DNA from: Campylobacteraceae bacterium
GTDB taxonomy: Bacteria > Campylobacterota > Campylobacteria > Campylobacterales > JALSKU01
Direction of reading: 5' to 3'
Assembly (NCBI GenBank): GCA_015488975.1
Contig: WFMT01000028.1
Span: 1 to 5,454 of the forward strand
Length of the DNA: 5,454 nucleotides
Part shown: piece after piece, positions 5,072-5,454 of the stretch
Layout: every line of letters begins with the position of its first letter
Numbering within the stretch: the stretch's first letter is position 1
The notes under the pieces: generated by a model
The model's database searches: none
Told to the model about the DNA's origin: nothing
Seen by the model: the letters and a program-made list of their open reading frames with translations, nothing else
Made by a program: the position numbers and the translations under genes

Positions 5072-5454
5072 ATGAAGTATCCAAAATTCACAGATAATTG
5101 TCACTCCCTTCTTTGTAAGTTTTTGACAAAAGAAGTATTTGAAGAGTTAAAAGAGAGAAAAACTTCCAATGGTTTTACTCTATCTAAAGCTATAAATTCA
5201 GGAGTAGTAAATGAAGATAGTGGCATCGGTGTATATGCCGGAGATGAAGAATCATACACTCTGTTTGCACCTTTGTTTGATCCTATTATAAAAGAGTACC
5301 ACGGTTTTGGTTCAAATGACATACATCTTAGTAATTTTGATCCAAAAGATTTAGATATATCAAACCCTGATCCACAAGGCAAATATATACTCTCAACGCG
5401 TATAAGAGTAGGCAGAAATCTTGCAGATTTTCCCCTTGGCACAATCATATCAAA
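5072..5454 (+). CDS. Phosphagen (arginine) kinase, N-terminal part (3' end outside window)
   Basis: ATP:guanidino phosphotransferase. The family reversibly moves phosphate between ATP and a guanidino compound, buffering ATP. 127 complete residues are present, about one third of the usual ~350. The N-terminal helical domain runs from LLCKFLTKEVFEELKERKT through FTLSKAINSGV. DSGIGVYAGDEESYTLFAPLFDPIIKEYHGF at 49-79 is the phosphagen kinase guanidino-specificity region. S50, G51, G53 and Y55 match the arginine-binding Ser-Gly-Val-Gly-x-Tyr loop of animal arginine kinases, favouring arginine over creatine. NPDPQGKYILSTRIRVGRNL (98-117) opens the catalytic domain, with S108, R110 and R112 in the ATP-phosphate-binding STRxR motif. 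The catalytic Cys and Glu lie beyond the window. The start is supported by AAGGA at 5062-5066, 5 nt upstream. The gene diverges from the desulfidase gene. Phosphagen kinases are rare in bacteria and are usually explained by transfer from animals or protists. Confidence 0.92.
   Translation, partial: MKYPKFTDNCHSLLCKFLTKEVFEELKERKTSNGFTLSKAINSGVVNEDSGIGVYAGDEESYTLFAPLFDPIIKEYHGFGSNDIHLSNFDPKDLDISNPDPQGKYILSTRIRVGRNLADFPLGTIIS

Noticed and set aside
5101..5448. 115-codon open frame on the minus strand opposite the kinase gene
   Set aside because: It is a shadow of the clear phosphagen kinase frame and has no recognisable motif or ribosome binding site.

Overview
The window looks like chromosomal DNA of a member of the Campylobacterota (the former Epsilonproteobacteria). 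A free-living, sulfur-metabolising relative of Sulfurimonas or Sulfurovum is my best guess. The support is the low-GC, A-rich coding style, a good TATAAT -10 box without a visible -35 box, and the gene order ftsH, Psd-related gene, pssA, which I recall from Campylobacter jejuni. The genus is inference; no rRNA or other marker is present.

Layout. Bases 1-1857 hold a co-directional plus-strand cluster: the 3' end of ftsH (membrane AAA+ protease), a small membrane protein of the phosphatidylserine decarboxylase family, and pssA (phosphatidylserine synthase). The decarboxylase-like protein appears to lack both the catalytic histidine and the Gly-Ser self-cleavage site, so it is probably not an active decarboxylase. 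Bases 1858-3552 form a leucine-biosynthesis unit: a TATAAT box touching the pssA stop codon, a 30-codon leader peptide ending in S-LLLLL-A-L, and leuA (2-isopropylmalate synthase). There is no intrinsic terminator between leader and leuA. Instead, the Leu-codon run can pair with the leuA ribosome binding site, which suggests translational rather than transcriptional attenuation.

Bases 3572-4852, on the minus strand and convergent with leuA, encode an iron-sulfur L-cysteine desulfidase / serine dehydratase-like protein (CyuA/YhaM, UPF0597 family). Diverging from it, from 5072 to the window edge, is the N-terminal third of a phosphagen kinase, most likely an arginine kinase, a family that is rare in bacteria.

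Between these two divergent genes, 4892-5009 is a 118-bp element with 15-bp imperfect terminal inverted repeats, three internal hairpins and a perfect 8-bp flanking direct repeat (ATATTTAA). It reads as a MITE (a small non-autonomous transposon) inserted between two promoters. Removing it and one copy of the duplication leaves a 93-bp divergent intergenic region.

No gene-free stretch exceeds 300 bases. The points most worth following up are the leucine leader with its possible RNA switch, the MITE, the degenerate decarboxylase and the bacterial arginine kinase.
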